From the NCBI RefSeq assembly GCF_017813245.1, contig NZ_JAGIQL010000035.1, positions 1-50,869 of the forward strand: 50,869 nucleotides of DNA, read 5' to 3'. The position numbers and the translations under genes were made by a program. Shown piece after piece: positions 49,177 through 50,869 of this stretch. Below the pieces are notes generated by a model. It worked only from the letters and a program-made list of their open reading frames with translations. It had not been told where the DNA came from and made no database searches. The DNA is from Streptomyces montanisoli. Its GTDB lineage: Bacteria > Actinomycetota > Actinomycetes > Streptomycetales > Streptomycetaceae. Positions within the stretch are counted from its first letter, which is position 1. Every line of letters begins with the position of its first letter.

Positions 49177-50869
49177 CCACGACCTCACAGGCGGCCGTGA
49201 CCGGCGGCGCGGGCGCCACGGCGCACGGCCGCCCCGGCGGCCCGGCCGCGGCGCTCACCCGGCTGTGGCGGGGCCGCGCGGCCGACGCGCCCTGGGTGCG
49301 GCCCGCGCTCCTCGCGCTGCTGCTCCTGACCGCGGTGCTGGAGCTGTGGAACCTCGGCGCCTCCGGCTACGCCAACTCCTTCTACTCGGCGGCCGCCCAG
49401 GCGGGCAGCAGCAGCTGGAAGGCGTTCCTGTTCGGCTCGTCGGACGCCGGCAACTCCATCACCGTCGACAAGCCGCCCGCCGCGCTGTGGCCGATGGCGC
49501 TGTCCGTGCGGCTGTTCGGCCTCGGGTCGTGGCAGATCCTGGTCCCGCAGGCGCTGATGGGCGTGGGGACGGTGGCGGTGCTCTACGCGGCGGTGCGGCG
49601 CAGGTTCGACGCCGTCGCGGGGCTGCTGGCCGGTGCGGCGCTCGCGCTGACGCCCGTCGCGTCGATGATGTTCCGCTTCAACAACCCGGACGCGCTGCTC
49701 GCCCTGCTGATGACCTCGACGGTGTACTGCGTGCTCCGCGCGCTTGAGGGCGCGCGGACCAAGTGGCTCGTGTGGGCCGGGGTGCTGCTCGGCCTCGGCT
49801 TCCTCACCAAGACGCTCCAGGCGTTCCTGATCGTGCCGCCGCTGACACTGGTGTACGCCGTGTGCGCCCCGGGCCGGACGGCGAGGCGGGTCGGGCAGCT
49901 GCTGGCGGCGGGCGCCGCCATGGTGGTCGCGGGCGGCTGGTGGGTGGCGCTCGTCCAGCTGTGGCCCGCGGCGTCACGCCCGTACATCGGCGGTTCGCAG
50001 GACAACTCGTTCCTCGAACTGACCTTCGGCTACAACGGGTTCGGCCGGATCACCGGTGACGAGACCGGAAGCGTCGGCGGCCTGGGCGGCGACGCTCCCG
50101 GTGGTGGCGGTGGGCCCGGCGGTGGTGCGGGGTTCGGCGGCGGTGGCACGGTCGGCATCGGCCGGGTCTTCGGCGACGCGCTCGGCGGCCAGGTGTCCTG
50201 GCTGGTGCCCGCGGCACTGCTGCTGCTCGTGGCGGGCCTCCTGATGACACGCCGGGCTCCGCGCACCGACACCGTACGGTCCGCCTTCCTCGTCTGGGGC
50301 GGCTCGCTGCTCGCGACGGCGGCGGTCTTCAGCTTCATGGCGGGGATCTTCCACCAGTACTACACGGTGGCGCTCGCGCCCTACATCGCCGCGCTCGTGG
50401 GCATGGGCGCGTCGCTGCTGTGGCGTGAGCGCGGCCGGCCCTTCGCCGCCGCGGCGCTGTGCGTGGTGGTGCTGGCGACGGCGGTCTGGTCGTACGTGCT
50501 GCTCGGCCGCACGCCCGGCTACCTGCCCTGGCTGCGCTGGGTCGTCCTGGCGTGCGGTGTGCTGACGGCGGCCTGCACACCGCTGTCGCGTCGCTCACGC
50601 GGCGGCGTCGCGGTGGCCGCTCTCGCCGTGGTGGCGGCGCTCGCGGGCCCGTTCGCCTACACGATGACGACGGTGACGACCCCGCACACCGGCTCGATCA
50701 TCGCCGCGGGCCCTTCCTCGGCGGGCGGCATGCCCGGCTTCGGCGGTGGGATGCCGCGCGGCGGGCAGGCCGGTGGTGAGCGTCCCACGGCAGCGGGCGG
50801 TCCCGGTGGCGGACGGTTCCCCGGCGGCGCGGGTGCGGCGGGCACGGCGGGCGGAAAGGGCGCCGCGGG
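49173..50869 (+). CDS. GT39 family (ArnT/PMT-like) membrane glycosyltransferase, C-terminus cut
   Basis: The ATG overlaps the GT2-GtrA stop; 565 residues are visible and the frame runs off the window. The N-terminal cytoplasmic tail is followed by many membrane helices. Family signatures: LGASGYANSFYSAAAQAG, ITVDKPPAALWP, FRFNNPDALLALLM and HQYYTVALAP. A Gly-rich loop (about 304–328) interrupts the helices, and the visible end is a Gly/Pro-rich outer segment. It would transfer a sugar from a polyprenyl phosphate to an extracytoplasmic acceptor. With the GT2 enzyme it resembles the Bacillus YkcB/YkcC pair. Confidence 0.92.
   Translation, partial: MTTTSQAAVTGGAGATAHGRPGGPAAALTRLWRGRAADAPWVRPALLALLLLTAVLELWNLGASGYANSFYSAAAQAGSSSWKAFLFGSSDAGNSITVDKPPAALWPMALSVRLFGLGSWQILVPQALMGVGTVAVLYAAVRRRFDAVAGLLAGAALALTPVASMMFRFNNPDALLALLMTSTVYCVLRALEGARTKWLVWAGVLLGLGFLTKTLQAFLIVPPLTLVYAVCAPGRTARRVGQLLAAGAAMVVAGGWWVALVQLWPAASRPYIGGSQDNSFLELTFGYNGFGRITGDETGSVGGLGGDAPGGGGGPGGGAGFGGGGTVGIGRVFGDALGGQVSWLVPAALLLLVAGLLMTRRAPRTDTVRSAFLVWGGSLLATAAVFSFMAGIFHQYYTVALAPYIAALVGMGASLLWRERGRPFAAAALCVVVLATAVWSYVLLGRTPGYLPWLRWVVLACGVLTAACTPLSRRSRGGVAVAALAVVAALAGPFAYTMTTVTTPHTGSIIAAGPSSAGGMPGFGGGMPRGGQAGGERPTAAGGPGGGRFPGGAGAAGTAGGKGAA

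Overview
The window looks like a chromosomal segment of a Streptomyces or close relative. The G+C content is very high (above 70% by eye), third codon positions are almost all G or C, GTG starts are common, and genes overlap by 4 bp (GTGA/ATGA). The gene order hcd–tetR–ccr–meaA–mcl–maoC–acd–psd–pssA is, from memory, the one found in Streptomyces coelicolor around SCO6475–SCO6467. I see no rRNA, tRNA, CRISPR array, insertion sequence or prophage. The first and last genes are cut by the window edges.

Region 1 (1–8578) holds a partial DUF5107 protein, small enzymes and a TmrB-like ATPase. These are followed by a leftward four-gene peptidase operon (M55, M20, S9, S66) that resembles a system for salvaging murein and other peptides, then a cold-shock-domain protein. 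Region 2 (8733–14010) has a secreted phosphoesterase divergent from a family 8 polysaccharide lyase, and a lone PAS protein. Region 3 (14168–20218) has an unusual MFS exporter with three C-terminal beta-sandwich repeats, an SRPBCC protein, a SplB/Rv2578c-type radical SAM protein with a LexA-like box, a RidA homologue, a GNAT and a HEAT-repeat protein.

Region 4 (20219–29626) is the ethylmalonyl-CoA pathway: a doubled 3-hydroxyacyl-CoA dehydrogenase, a TetR regulator, crotonyl-CoA carboxylase/reductase, ethylmalonyl-CoA mutase, a malyl-CoA lyase-type enzyme, a MaoC hydratase and an acyl-CoA dehydrogenase. Every promoter region here carries copies of one palindrome, GGCAC-N3-GTGCC. I propose this as the operator of the local TetR protein. 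It is the most striking unannotated signal in the window, and one copy sits between the -35 and -10 of the apparent ccr promoter. Phosphatidylserine decarboxylase and synthase follow and end at a 19-bp terminator.

Region 5 (31627–38582) holds a PGRP-type amidase lipoprotein, glycerate kinase, a Nudix protein, an alkylation-repair pair (Ada-AlkA fusion plus Ogt), a metallophosphoesterase coupled to an Sfp/Svp-type phosphopantetheinyl transferase, and a small ACT-domain gene behind what reads as a classical terminator/antiterminator attenuator. Region 6 (38763–45263) has a CrtI-like oxidoreductase, an inositol-monophosphatase-family enzyme, a gamma-glutamyltransferase and an APC permease. Region 7 (45348–50869) is a two-component system followed by a GT2-GtrA fusion and a GT39 (ArnT/PMT-like) membrane glycosyltransferase, probably a cell-envelope glycosylation unit.
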